The position numbers and the translations under genes are program-made. Below the pieces are notes generated by a model. It was not told the origin of the DNA. It searched no databases and worked only from the letters and a program-made list of their open reading frames with translations. Of a stretch of DNA of 47,002 nt, positions 1-7,494 are shown piece by piece. The DNA is from a virus. The stretch is from positions 1 through 47,002 of the IMG/VR virus record IMGVR_UViG_3300024520_000121, one strand, 5' to 3'. Each line of letters opens with the position of its first letter. The first letter of the stretch is position 1.

Positions 1-159
1 GCTCAACAGAATGTGGATTATCAGACCCATGCCAACGGGGAGGGAATCGCCGGGGATCGGACCGGTGCGCGGGAACTCGAGGATTGGAAGCGGAACTCCC
101 GGCGATTGTTTGGGCCCAACTCGGTCGGAGGATGGTTCGCTAACTCGGCACCGAAAAAG
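1..159. repeat. Left copy of terminal direct repeat
   Basis: Bases 1-159 recur at 46844-47002 with 156 of 159 identities. The differences are at 128, 129 and 143, all near the right end of the repeat. Direct terminal repeats of this size are typical of T7-like podoviruses, but the same pattern arises when an assembler closes a circular or permuted genome. The mismatches could be strain variation or end-of-contig error. No convincing gene lies in it. Confidence 0.9.
45..107. repeat. Inverted repeat inside the terminal repeat
   Basis: AATCGCCGGG at 45-54 is perfectly complementary to CCCGGCGATT at 98-107, giving 10-bp arms around a 43-nt loop. The same structure is in the right copy (46888-46950). 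Its place inside the terminal redundancy, beside the terminase genes if the ends are joined, would suit a packaging or processing site, but the function is inference. Confidence 0.5.
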
Positions 160-224
160 GGTCTGGCCGGTCAGTCACACCTTGAACTCAGATGATCCGC
201 ACGCGCGCTAGGGCTTCTCTGTCG

Positions 225-253
225 TTGATTTCGGGAGCGCTGTCAAGTCTATT
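225..253 (+). promoter_or_regulatory. Weak sigma70-like promoter candidate for the first rightward unit
   Basis: TTGATT (225-230) and TCTATT (248-253) are 17 bp apart, each matching the consensus at four of six positions. A perfect TTGACA also occurs at 286-291 but has no -10 at a normal distance. The stretch 160-384 holds no convincing gene, and it is the only room for a promoter driving 385-1784. The call is weak. Confidence 0.25.
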
Positions 254-384
254 TTCGGTGTGCCCCGGGGAAGAAATAGTGTGCGTTGACAACTGGGTAC
301 TTTGGAGCTGGACGGCCGTCAGTCCGCCAGGCGACCCAGTGCGCTTAGGTGCCGTAAGGAATAGGCAATGGGAAGGACTGGATT

Positions 385-450
385 ATGCCGATGAGAAGAT
401 TAGGATTCGGCAACAGTAGGGTTCCGGTTTGTCGGGATCCGATGATATGA
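385..450 (+). CDS. 21-residue leader peptide coupled to the next gene
   Basis: A short frame MPMRRLGFGNSRVPVCRDPMI starts at ATG 385, with AAGGA at 373-377 placed 7 nt upstream. Its TGA (448-450) overlaps the ATG at 447 as ATGA, the coupling used throughout this genome. It is basic, with one Cys and no known domain. It could be a real micro-protein or only a translational leader that delivers ribosomes to the next gene. Support is the Shine-Dalgarno site and the overlap alone. Confidence 0.4.
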   Translation: MPMRRLGFGNSRVPVCRDPMI

Positions 451-722
451 AAGACGAGACAATGCGAGAAAGGTCATCAAGGTCTGCAGCGCTGGACGCG
501 GTGTTAGCTTGGTCGGGAACCTACCTCGACGCCCTCCGGGAGGAGAGCGAAGAGTGGTTGACGGAGCAGACGGGGTTCACTTCTAAAGAGGTGCACGCGG
601 TGTTTTCTGAAATGGCCCTTTTGATGGAGGAGTGCGCTACCGAGGAACAGAAGGAAGACAATGCCGATTCCCGACGGGCGGGGATATGTGGCGAGTGCGG
701 TACAGAATTGAAAGGCGTGTGA
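447..722 (+). CDS. Small acidic protein with C-terminal CxxC
   Basis: A 91-residue protein that I do not recognise. It is rich in Glu and Ser, predicted mostly helical, and ends in a CGEC pair that could be half of a metal site. I chose ATG 447 because it overlaps the leader stop as ATGA; a TTG at 429 in the same frame is the alternative. It opens a rightward run of three coupled genes followed by a terminator, so an early accessory role is likely but unproven. Confidence 0.55.
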   Translation: MKDETMRERSSRSAALDAVLAWSGTYLDALREESEEWLTEQTGFTSKEVHAVFSEMALLMEECATEEQKEDNADSRRAGICGECGTELKGV

Positions 723-724
723 TT

Positions 725-1015
725 ATGAGTGGTTCAATGGTCGAGATAGTGCGCAAGAATGTTGTCAAGGATGCCATTGGTCGTGTTCTCGGGTTCTGCC
801 AGCGGGGTTCGTGCGGCAAGTCTATCAAGGATCCGGAACACGGGGTTTTGGTGGAAGTGCCGAGCGGCGCGTTTGTTTGCTGTCGTGATTGTTGGGACGG
901 TGTGTTCTCCCGCGGTATCCGAAGGATGATTGATCAGAACCCCGAGTTGGGTAGCAAGATCGAGGTCTGGGCTGGTACGGGAGCCGAGTTGATTGGGAAG
1001 ACGGTGCCCTCATGA
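725..1015 (+). CDS. Small zinc-finger-like protein
   Basis: A 96-residue protein starting MSGSMVEIV, with AAAGG at 711-715 nine nt before the ATG. Cysteines fall in two groups, CQRGSC near residue 24 and CCRDC near residue 50. This spacing suits a single zinc-binding knuckle. A longer frame opens at 632, but that start would lie inside the upstream gene and lacks a ribosome site. Its stop overlaps the next start as ATGA. The function is unknown; DNA, RNA or protein binding would be typical for such a fold. Confidence 0.6.
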   Translation: MSGSMVEIVRKNVVKDAIGRVLGFCQRGSCGKSIKDPEHGVLVEVPSGAFVCCRDCWDGVFSRGIRRMIDQNPELGSKIEVWAGTGAELIGKTVPS

Positions 1016-1698
1016 GTTGGGACCTATGGTCTCCTCCGGGGTTCAATCCGAAAACCAGCAAGGATACCGATAACTACCTCACTTGGGTGCTTCACTTGTT
1101 TCCGGGTTGGATTTGTTCTCACAAAACAGAAGCTTGCGTCAAGGCGTGCATTGGATTCTCGGGGAGGGCTGCTGTCTTCTCAAGTATCGGTGATGCGCGC
1201 AAGCGGAAGACAAACGAGTACCTCCGGAATCCGACGGCGTTTGTGGCTCGGCTATCTAAGGGTATCACCCGCGCAGAAACAGAGGCTTCCGAGTGGGGCA
1301 AGCTTGCCGCATTTCGACCGAACGCTACGTCTGATGTCCGATGGGAGGAAACCAGCCTGATCTCGGACCACCCGCGCACACAATTCTATGACTACTCGAA
1401 AGTGCCGCACCGGTACCGACGTTTCTTGAAGCGGGACGGGTGGCCAGAGAACTACCACCTAACATTCTCTCGGTCGGAGGATAACCACGACCAAGCGCGA
1501 GCGTTTGTGCGGGCGGGTGGTACGTCGGCTGTCGTGTTCAAGGGTAAGGTGCCCAACTCGTTCCAAGGATTGCCCGTCCACCCCGGCTACAAGCACGATA
1601 GGCGGTTTGAGGATCCTCCCGGGCATTGGATAGGACTCAGGTTCAAGGGTTCGTCAGAGCGGCGACAGCGGGCGATAACGGCGGGGTTTGCGGTATGA
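1012..1698 (+). CDS. Conserved phage protein, GP88/DUF7227-like
   Basis: A 228-residue protein matching a pattern I recall from many phage genomes. There is a Cys-containing region near residues 35-47, then RPNATSDVRWE (about 102-112), FYDYSKV (about 125-131), YHLTFSRSED (about 149-158) and an AVVF strand. The conserved Cys, Asp and aromatic residues suggest a catalytic or metal-binding fold, but no activity is established to my knowledge. It is fused by ATGA overlaps to the genes on both sides. The family name is from memory and should be confirmed by a profile search; that the gene is real is not in doubt. Confidence 0.65.
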   Translation: MSWDLWSPPGFNPKTSKDTDNYLTWVLHLFPGWICSHKTEACVKACIGFSGRAAVFSSIGDARKRKTNEYLRNPTAFVARLSKGITRAETEASEWGKLAAFRPNATSDVRWEETSLISDHPRTQFYDYSKVPHRYRRFLKRDGWPENYHLTFSRSEDNHDQARAFVRAGGTSAVVFKGKVPNSFQGLPVHPGYKHDRRFEDPPGHWIGLRFKGSSERRQRAITAGFAV

Positions 1699-1784
1699 GT
1701 GCCGAGGAACGGGGAGAAGTTTTAGAGATTTGCGGTGGCATGGTTCTGATTGTCATCTTTCTGGCAATTGTGATCGGCTGGTAA
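1695..1784 (+). CDS. 29-residue single-span membrane peptide
   Basis: ATG 1695 overlaps the preceding stop as ATGA. The peptide has an acidic N-terminus (MSAEERGEVLEI), then GGMVLIVIFLAIVIGW, which is long and hydrophobic enough for one membrane span. It ends at TAA just before a terminator. Such peptides can act as holin-like, superinfection-exclusion or membrane-enzyme-modulating factors, but nothing here distinguishes them. Support is the overlap, the uniform hydrophobicity and its position as last gene of the unit. Confidence 0.55.
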   Translation: MSAEERGEVLEICGGMVLIVIFLAIVIGW

Positions 1785-1800
1785 GTAGGCCAAGCCCCAC

Positions 1801-1841
1801 AAGGGCCCTCCGGGCATAGGCTCGGGGGGCCCTTTTTCTTT
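1801..1841 (+). terminator. Rho-independent terminator
   Basis: AAGGGCCCTCCGGG (1801-1814) pairs with the arm ending GGGGGGCCCTT (about 1821-1834) to form a stem of about 14 pairs including two G-U pairs, followed by the T-rich run TTTTTCTTT. It closes the 385-1784 unit. The XRE gene begins 12 bp after the run, so that regulator depends on read-through or its own promoter. Confidence 0.85.
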
Positions 1842-1852
1842 GGAGGTAGCAA

Positions 1853-2116
1853 ATGGTGGATAGGGACAGAATCAATGGTGCGCGGGCGGAATACCGAAGG
1901 GCCCTAGGGTCTCGGCTCAAGTCAGCCCGGCTGTCTCGGGACCTAAGCTTGCGGCAAGTAGCGGACCGAGTTGGGGTGTCTGCCCCGACGGTATTGGATT
2001 GGGAGCGGGGTTCGGCTGTTCCCGTTGACGCGCTGATTTTGTTGCGTGCGGTTTTGCGGTGTGGGCGGCTTCAAGAGCTCATCCGGGCGCGGGAGTTTCT
2101 GAAGGAGGTTCGCTAG
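1853..2116 (+). CDS. XRE-family helix-turn-helix regulator
   Basis: An 87-residue protein dominated by one HTH domain (about residues 18-75). The segment LSLRQVADRVGVSAPTVLDW is a classic XRE helix-turn-helix, followed by the WERG turn. GGAGG at 1842-1846, six nt upstream, fixes the ATG at 1853. No sensor, protease or dimerisation domain is present, so this is a minimal Cro-like or accessory repressor. It sits alone between a strong terminator and a convergent minus-strand unit. Which promoter it controls cannot be read from the sequence. Confidence 0.85.
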   Translation: MVDRDRINGARAEYRRALGSRLKSARLSRDLSLRQVADRVGVSAPTVLDWERGSAVPVDALILLRAVLRCGRLQELIRAREFLKEVR

Positions 2117-2151
2117 CGAGTGGAGCTGGAGTTCTGACGATCGTCGCTACC

Positions 2152-2358
2152 TCAGTTCCCATCGGCTGTCTCCTTGAGTTCCTGGTCTTTGCGTCCTGCG
2201 ATGTACATCTCGGTCATGATGGCGATGAGCTTGTCCATGCACCACTCGATGACGGCTGGATCGCTACCGCGTGTGCCGAGCTTTTGTGCGACGTTGGAGA
2301 GGATGAACTTATGGTTGTTCAGGTGGGTCTTGAGCATCTCCTTGGTTGTCTGGTCCAC
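2152..2358 (-). CDS. 68-residue protein of unknown function
   Basis: The last gene of the leftward unit, starting at GTG 2358 with AGGAGG about nine nt upstream. The sequence is helical and hydrophilic with one conserved-looking stretch, AVIEWCMDKLIAIMTEMY. No domain is recognised. Its first 50 bases overlap the end of the upstream gene in another frame. It ends 35 bp from the convergent XRE gene, with no clear terminator between them. Confidence 0.55.
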   Translation of the reverse strand: MDQTTKEMLKTHLNNHKFILSNVAQKLGTRGSDPAVIEWCMDKLIAIMTEMYIAGRKDQELKETADGN

Positions 2359-2752
2359 GGCCTTTGTCCTCCTGTGCCCACTTGAGTAGCAGGTGCCCCT
2401 GGTCCTCGTGTGAGAGTGGTTTGTTCTTGTGGTATGCCTCCTTGAGGCGGGTGATGACCTCTGGGTCGGGACCTCGACGAGGGATCCTGAATTTAGGAAC
2501 TGAGTCTTCCCTGCCTCGGTGCCCGAACGTCTTGAATTTTGCTAGGCGCGGTGCCATGAGGTCGAGTTTAGAGGCGGTGTGTTGGAGCCATTCCCGTCCG
2601 CAGTAGTAGCAGTAGGCTCGGTCCGCGTGTCTGAGGTAGTCGTAGCCCTTCTCGATCCACTCCTCGCATGCCACGCACTTCTTGACCTTGGTACACATCA
2701 CCCACTTGATTCGTGGCAGCGGGATCTCAGGTAAAGTCCTCGTCTTCGTCAT
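2309..2752 (-). CDS. Zinc-knuckle protein of unknown function
   Basis: A 147-residue protein. CVACEEW and CYYCGREW near its N-terminus form a CxxC-CxxC pair typical of a small zinc ribbon. The remainder is basic then Gln/Asp-rich, ending QGDAQDPPEQP. I take ATG 2752 because GGAG lies nine nt upstream; in-frame starts at 2794, 2767 and 2761 have poorly placed sites. It overlaps both neighbours, consistent with a compact co-translated tail of this operon. No function is assigned. Confidence 0.6.
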   Translation of the reverse strand: MTKTRTLPEIPLPRIKWVMCTKVKKCVACEEWIEKGYDYLRHADRAYCYYCGREWLQHTASKLDLMAPRLAKFKTFGHRGREDSVPKFRIPRRGPDPEVITRLKEAYHKNKPLSHEDQGHLLLKWAQEDKGRGPDNQGDAQDPPEQP

Positions 2753-3098
2753 CGTCGGCATCTCCATTGCCTTGGAATACTTCAGCGATTGCATCGTGCA
2801 TGATGCGGTGTTGGGATTTGGCTATGACGCTGGACCTGGCTGGGCAGCCTTGAGAGGAGTGGGCGAGGATGAGTGCCTTGCGATCCTTGGTGCAACCAAT
2901 GACACCCACTGAGAAGAGCAGAATACTGTTATTTCCCACGTCGTCGTAGTTCGCAAGGTCTTTGGCATGGATGGCAACGAGGACGGCTGCATCTGGCTCA
3001 CAAGTGTCGATTGCCTCGGCGATGTCTTCACCACTCAGCCCTTCTGAGGCCACTCGTTGGGCCCAGTCTGCCGCCAGTTTGTCATCGTTGGGATCCAT
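2727..3098 (-). CDS. 123-residue protein with acidic tail, unknown
   Basis: Starts at ATG 3098, overlapping the previous stop as TGATG. Residues 35-70 alternate hydrophobic strands (AAVLVAIHAKDL, SILLFSVGVIGC), suggesting a small alpha/beta fold. The C-terminus is strongly acidic (DADDDEDEDF). It follows the structural genes of this unit, so it could be a virion or assembly accessory protein, but no family is recognised. Confidence 0.55.
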   Translation of the reverse strand: MDPNDDKLAADWAQRVASEGLSGEDIAEAIDTCEPDAAVLVAIHAKDLANYDDVGNNSILLFSVGVIGCTKDRKALILAHSSQGCPARSSVIAKSQHRIMHDAIAEVFQGNGDADDDEDEDFT

Positions 3099-3448
3099 CA
3101 GATGTTGTCCAGTACAGAGAACTCGATCACTTCAGTGAACCCGTCGAAGCCTGAGGATAGCAACAGGTAGCCCTGAATGCGCCAGACTCCCGGATCGTCG
3201 AGCTCTCCGGTGTTGATGAGTCGTTGGAATACCCCGTCGGTGCCGTCGGTGCCAAAGGTGGCGTTGACCTGGGTCGAGGTGCCATCGGGCTTCTGCAGGG
3301 TGATCTGCTTGTCCGTGGGGTTGGAAGCTGACGAGATATCCACAATGGCACCGCTGGTGTCTCGTGCCTCCAGGGCGAGGAAGATGCCGAAGGTGTTCTT
3401 CTGGATGGTGAAGCTGGCCCCGACGTGGACTTGAGGTGCTGCGGGCAT
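3098..3448 (-). CDS. Ig-like beta-rich phage structural protein
   Basis: A 116-residue, all-beta protein starting at ATG 3448 with AGGAGG five nt upstream. The pattern KQITLQKPDGT, then GVFQRL, then DPGVWRIQGYLLL matches a small domain I know from many phage tail and baseplate proteins, in which two beta strands frame a TDGTDG turn. It lies ten bp after the glycosidase-like gene and probably helps mount or cap that spike, an inference from position and fold. Confidence 0.6.
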   Translation of the reverse strand: MPAAPQVHVGASFTIQKNTFGIFLALEARDTSGAIVDISSASNPTDKQITLQKPDGTSTQVNATFGTDGTDGVFQRLINTGELDDPGVWRIQGYLLLSSGFDGFTEVIEFSVLDNI

Positions 3449-3457
3449 GACTGCCTC

Positions 3458-6400
3458 CTATGGGAATCGCGGGTCTTCCTGGCCGAGGCCGGGGTCCACG
3501 GGGTCATCGGGAACTGGGATCTTGACGAGCACCTTCTCTTGGACATCGAGGCCGGGGAGGCCTGTCCTGACCTGGGGTGCGGTGGCAATGGGGCCCTTCC
3601 TGAGTCGGTTGGGGGTATCCACTGTGATGGGCGCTGGTGAGTCGAGGTAGTTGAGTTGGTCCTCGGGTGCCATGAGGAGTGCGTACCAGTCGTAGGCTGC
3701 GAGGGTGGCGACATCGTCGTAGGTGGCAGCAGCGGTGGAGGTGATGAAGGTGGTGGTGCCGTCCGGGAGTACTCGGAACAGGTGGATGGTTTCGCCGGCG
3801 GGCAGGTTGTAGTGCAGGAAGGTGTGCGTGTACCTGGTGGCTCCGGCCGCGTTGAAGCAGTTGGTGTAGAGGCAGAGGATTGCCTTGGTGTTGAGGTAGT
3901 TGTTCCAGGGTTGTTCTTGGATAACGGGAAAGGCGATGGGGTCGTAGAGGAGTGGGTTCTGAATACGGTTGCCGTTGGTGTCAATGAACACGCCAGGCGC
4001 GAACTCAATCAGGCCGAAGATGCGGTTGCCCTCGGTGACAGCGGTGGCAGAGATGTCGATGAGCAGTGGCACGGGAGCAGACAGCTGGAGCGTTGGCTTG
4101 GGAAGCATCTGTCCGTTGCGGAGGTAGTTGTTAACCCACTTGTGTTCTGCCTGGGCCATGGTGAGACCGTAGTCGCGGATCGAGAGACACTCAGCGTCAG
4201 CGGGGCCCAGCTTGTTGCTTGCGTCTGTTTGGAACGGATCCCATGGGTCATCGACCTCGCGGTCTTGGGTAGAGAAGTGCCAGTACCACATTGGGCAGAA
4301 CCCGTAGATCCAGTCGAGTCCGAAGCAGTAGGCCAGGGTGCGGCGTGACTTCTCGGCACCGGTGGTTCCCTCGACAGTCCAGAAGGTGCCGTTGCGGTAA
4401 GCCTTGCCGAACACCTGGTTGCCCCAGGACAGGGCGAGGTTGCAGCCGTAGGTACGGCCAGCGTAGATGACGGACCACATGGGGGCTGCTCTGATGCCGT
4501 GGCTGGTTTTGTTGTCTCCTGGGAGGGTGGTTCGCCAGAGTCGGGTGATCCCGAAGGAGTGGAAGCAGACCTCGATTTCCTGGTTGAACACGTCGGACAT
4601 GTACTCGGCCCAGATCCTGACATACCCGTCCCTGGTGCGCCGAAGCTCGTCGAGGATGAAGCGGATCCACTGTCTCATGGCTGAGACCCACCAGTCTCCT
4701 CCTCCTGTGGGGTGCCGCGTGTAGCCGGCGTTGATCTCAGCCCAGACCGAGTGGTCCCCGTGGCAGAGTTGTCCGCTGTCTGACCCAAGCAGGCTCTGAG
4801 CTGGCAGCACGTCGAGGTAGAAGCACCCGGAGCCGAGGAGGTCTCGCTGCTGCCCCCAGATGTTGTCGATGTACCACTGTCGCAGGGAGGAGTGCCTCAG
4901 GGCATGCCAGCACCAGTTCGGATCCTGCTCGAAGAAGTACACGATGTCGCCGAAGACGGGGAAGCGCTCGGCTCCTGACGAGTCGTAGAACTTGGCAACG
5001 ATGACCTCTGAGGTGCGATCCGAGGTGGCCACGCTGGTGATCCTGCTCCTGGCGAGCTTTCCTGGTGGTGTCGGAACGTAGTAGCACACCCCTGCGCCAG
5101 TGTAGAGCGACCCAGCTGCCCATTGCCCTACCGTCAGGGGTGACCCTTGGAGGGTGAGCAGGCCGGTGTTGTCGTCGTAGGACTGGACGGAGTAGGGAAC
5201 CTCGACGTAGTAGCTGTTGCTGTTGCCCTTGGTGGCGAGCGTGTCACCGTCGAGGAGTCCCTGCCTTGAGACCCGGATGGCGTTGATGGCGGCCTTGTCG
5301 GCCCACCAGTCCTCGGTGTCGAGGAAGGCTGCTTCGTTGTACGGGGAGGGCAGGATCGAGGAGGGCTTGTGGACTCCAATGTGCGAATTGCGGACCTCGA
5401 GTTCCCTTGAAGTCTGCTTCCATCGGGCCTCATCGATCACGAGCGGGCCTGTGAGTGGGAGGAAGTCTCTGCCTGTCTCGATGTTGGTGAACGCGATACC
5501 GTAGGTGGGAGTGTCCTCGTCGACTCCAATCTGCAGCCTGGCGCGCTCCAGAGCTTCCTTGGTGATGATCTCGGCGTTCTTCGGGTTGGTTTGGGTCGCC
5601 AGACTGACATTGAACCAGAGCGGGTTCTTGCGCATCTCGGGCGTGAGGTCGGTGCGGAGCGGGAGGACATTGGTGTAGAAGAGCCGACTCTCGTCTGAGG
5701 CATACTGCCGGTACCTGTCGGCCACGTCCCACCAACCGTTCGAGGTCAGGGTGAGGAAGGGCCTCAGGTTGAACTGCCCGATGATGGCGAGGGTCTCGGA
5801 CCCGTTGCCGGCGAGGAGGTTGTCGCCCTGGGGGATGTAGTTCTCCAGCACCATGTGCTGGCCGTCAGAGCCGAAGGTGGAGCCGATGACCTCATTGGAG
5901 TTGCTGTACCACGCCATCCACGCTTCCTTCTGGGCGATAGCCAGGGTCTCGGAGTAGTACCCCCAGAGAGGGATCGAGAGTGACCGTCCAGATGGGTACA
6001 CCGCGTAGGGCTTGCCCTTGCCGCCGAAGAACCTGGAGGTGGGTTGGGCCGCGTCCCAGGGAATCCAGCGCATCCGGTGGATGGGGCCGGCGACGATCAC
6101 GCCTTTGGCAGCTCCCAGGCAAGCCACGTCGGTCAAGATGGGCAGGGAGGGCAGGAACGGGTCGATCCGGAGGGGCATGAGGCAGATGGAGTCGACGGCG
6201 TACTGCAGCCCGGTGGTCCAGGTACAGGCGATGTTCTGCTCCAGGCGGTCGTCGGTCAGGGTGAGGGTCACGGTGATTTGGAGGGTGTCTCCCTCGATGT
6301 CCTGGTCCCAGATGGCAACGAGGCTGGTGGCGGTCGAGACGACCGAGGTGAGGTACTCCTCCAGGGGCTCCACGTACAGAACTCGCAGAGAGCTCGCGGA

Positions 6401-6652
6401 GTTGGAGTCGAAGACGAGGAGTCTCCAGAGGGGCCATTCCCGGTTCTCCCAGGTCCGCCCGCCAGTGCGCTCGAAATTGGAGAACCTGAGCCCCGTACGG
6501 TCGTCCTCCGTGAACACGAACTGACAGGTGGAGTTCACCAGGGTGTGGACTGTCGAGTCGCTACGGGGCCCCCAGAGGCCTTCAGGGAGGAATCCGTCCA
6601 CGCCCTCGATGGCTCCGAGAATTGTGAAGCCTGGCCCCCCCAGAGAGATCAC
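3458..6652 (-). CDS. Large glycosidase-like tail spike (DUF6259-type)
   Basis: A 1064-residue protein starting at GTG 6652, overlapping the upstream stop as GTGA. The first 300 residues are beta-rich. From about 300 to 900 the pattern resembles TIM-barrel glycoside hydrolases of the DUF6259 group. FYLDVLP (about 611-617), CHGDHS (630-635), GGGDWW (650-655) and IWAEYMSD (680-687) supply Asp, His and Glu candidates for a sugar-cleaving site, with Asp614 and Glu683 most suggestive. The C-terminal 150 residues are Pro-rich and beta-like. It has no signal peptide and is flanked by two small beta-rich proteins, so a virion-borne depolymerase is the best inference. Substrate and catalytic pair are unknown. 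Confidence 0.6.
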   Translation of the reverse strand: MISLGGPGFTILGAIEGVDGFLPEGLWGPRSDSTVHTLVNSTCQFVFTEDDRTGLRFSNFERTGGRTWENREWPLWRLLVFDSNSASSLRVLYVEPLEEYLTSVVSTATSLVAIWDQDIEGDTLQITVTLTLTDDRLEQNIACTWTTGLQYAVDSICLMPLRIDPFLPSLPILTDVACLGAAKGVIVAGPIHRMRWIPWDAAQPTSRFFGGKGKPYAVYPSGRSLSIPLWGYYSETLAIAQKEAWMAWYSNSNEVIGSTFGSDGQHMVLENYIPQGDNLLAGNGSETLAIIGQFNLRPFLTLTSNGWWDVADRYRQYASDESRLFYTNVLPLRTDLTPEMRKNPLWFNVSLATQTNPKNAEIITKEALERARLQIGVDEDTPTYGIAFTNIETGRDFLPLTGPLVIDEARWKQTSRELEVRNSHIGVHKPSSILPSPYNEAAFLDTEDWWADKAAINAIRVSRQGLLDGDTLATKGNSNSYYVEVPYSVQSYDDNTGLLTLQGSPLTVGQWAAGSLYTGAGVCYYVPTPPGKLARSRITSVATSDRTSEVIVAKFYDSSGAERFPVFGDIVYFFEQDPNWCWHALRHSSLRQWYIDNIWGQQRDLLGSGCFYLDVLPAQSLLGSDSGQLCHGDHSVWAEINAGYTRHPTGGGDWWVSAMRQWIRFILDELRRTRDGYVRIWAEYMSDVFNQEIEVCFHSFGITRLWRTTLPGDNKTSHGIRAAPMWSVIYAGRTYGCNLALSWGNQVFGKAYRNGTFWTVEGTTGAEKSRRTLAYCFGLDWIYGFCPMWYWHFSTQDREVDDPWDPFQTDASNKLGPADAECLSIRDYGLTMAQAEHKWVNNYLRNGQMLPKPTLQLSAPVPLLIDISATAVTEGNRIFGLIEFAPGVFIDTNGNRIQNPLLYDPIAFPVIQEQPWNNYLNTKAILCLYTNCFNAAGATRYTHTFLHYNLPAGETIHLFRVLPDGTTTFITSTAAATYDDVATLAAYDWYALLMAPEDQLNYLDSPAPITVDTPNRLRKGPIATAPQVRTGLPGLDVQEKVLVKIPVPDDPVDPGLGQEDPRFP

Positions 6653-7005
6653 GCGCTGAACCTCGCAGGGAGATACTCGACGTGATTCCAGGTGACGGCG
6701 TCGTAGGTGGCAACGACAGAGATCGAGATCACGTCCGAGCCGGCAATGGTGGTGATGTCCTTGCTGTCCTCCATGGTGTAGGGCGCATTGGCCCCAACGT
6801 CGTTGAAGTCAGCCAGGACGAATGAGGCGATGCCGGTGTTGACGGAGTTGGAGATCTCGACGTCGAACTGGGTCAGGAGGATGTCGGCCTGGGGCCCGGA
6901 GACTGGTTCGCCTGAGTCGAGGATGCTCGCGGAGACGCGGATCTGGTCAGGACCACCGGAGATAGGGGCGTAGACAACCCCGAGCTTGATACCGTCGAGT
7001 GGCAC
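6649..7005 (-). CDS. Small beta-rich structural protein (spike partner)
   Basis: A 118-residue protein starting at GTG 7005 with GGGAAGG six nt upstream; its stop overlaps the spike gene. Regular alternating strands (SASILDSGEP, DILLTQFDVEI, ISISVVATYDAVTW) indicate an Ig-like or jelly-roll fold. It opens the structural part of this leftward unit and is preceded by the GAGTCACCGG motif also found before the portal and scaffold genes. A role as adaptor between tail and the 1064-residue spike is inferred from position. Confidence 0.6.
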   Translation of the reverse strand: MPLDGIKLGVVYAPISGGPDQIRVSASILDSGEPVSGPQADILLTQFDVEISNSVNTGIASFVLADFNDVGANAPYTMEDSKDITTIAGSDVISISVVATYDAVTWNHVEYLPARFSA

Positions 7006-7016
7006 GTCGTGCCTTC

Positions 7017-7026
7017 CCGGTGACTC
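7017..7026 (-). promoter_or_regulatory. GAGTCACCGG leader motif, copy 1
   Basis: On the coding strand GAGTCACCGG ends 11 nt before the GTG of the 118-residue structural gene. Identical copies precede scaffold and portal. The surrounding gap 7006-7114 holds no gene and no convincing terminator, and could contain a late promoter. Confidence 0.45.
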
Positions 7027-7114
7027 GGGAGTGGTTCCCCTCTTTGATTCCCTGGTCAGCCGGCAGGAAAACCAGAGCTATGATCGCAGGAGAGGACAGA
7101 CTGCGACTCGTTAT

Positions 7115-7390
7115 TCACTTTCTCAGCTTGACGACGTAGTCCCGGACGACCTCCAGTTCGCGGATGACCTGCTCGTAGCAGTTCTTGGCCACCACATCCC
7201 CCATCAGCCGACCGTCGTGCGCTTGCTCGGTACAGGTGAATCGGTTGTCGATGAAGACCAGGATGTCCCGGAGTGCGTCATTCACCAGAGTAGCTCCGTC
7301 TCCGACACTTGGTGCCCGTGGCTCTTCAGCCACCCCTGTACCTGCGCCAGTGTCCGGTGCCTTGGTCGCTTGCTTCTTAGTGCCCGCCAT
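7115..7390 (-). CDS. 91-residue protein of unknown function
   Basis: Starts at ATG 7390 with GGGGAGAG seven nt upstream. Residues 1-30 are a Gly/Ala/Thr linker (MAGTKKQATKAPDTGAGTG); residues 31-91 are predicted helical (DALRDILVFIDNRF, YEQVIRELEVVRDYVVKLRK). The linker overlaps the end of the HTH gene by 109 bp in another frame, so two proteins are read from the same DNA. No family is recognised. It is the last gene before the structural block of this unit. Confidence 0.55.
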   Translation of the reverse strand: MAGTKKQATKAPDTGAGTGVAEEPRAPSVGDGATLVNDALRDILVFIDNRFTCTEQAHDGRLMGDVVAKNCYEQVIRELEVVRDYVVKLRK

Positions 7391-7491
7391 AGTGTGTCTC
7401 TCCCCATACCCATTTCGTCTGCGATGCTGCTGAGGCTCTGGCCCTTGCCGACCTCCCGTACCCACCGTTCTCTGTGGGTCATCCACCGCAA
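7282..7491 (-). CDS. Small helix-turn-helix protein
   Basis: A 69-residue basic protein. GQSLSSIADEMGMGRDTLWR (about 17-36) has the helix-turn-helix spacing of homeodomain-like and XRE-like domains, and is followed by a basic stretch RSKRPRHR. TTG 7491 has GGGAG nine nt upstream; ATG 7482 is the alternative. It could regulate phage genes or recognise packaging or replication sites. Its 3' third overlaps the following gene by 109 bp. HTH call moderate, function unknown. Confidence 0.55.
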   Translation of the reverse strand: MRWMTHRERWVREVGKGQSLSSIADEMGMGRDTLWRALRSKRPRHRTLAQVQGWLKSHGHQVSETELLW

Positions 7492-7494
7492 GGT

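Noticed and set aside
286-314. Perfect TTGACA at 286-291 as a strong promoter
   Set aside because: No acceptable -10 hexamer lies 15-19 bp downstream (best is TGGACG).
192-419. 75-codon open frame on the plus strand before the first unit
   Set aside because: No ribosome site, unnatural composition, and it covers the only region available for a promoter; the 21-codon frame at 385 has better signals.
3127-4623. Minus-strand Ser/Thr/Pro-rich frames of 204-293 codons within the spike gene
   Set aside because: Alternate-frame shadows of the 1064-residue protein, composed of low-complexity Ser, Thr, Pro and Arg, without starts or ribosome sites.
7013-7075. Terminator in the gap between the 91- and 118-residue genes
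   Set aside because: Only 5-bp stems are visible and no T-run follows on the minus strand.
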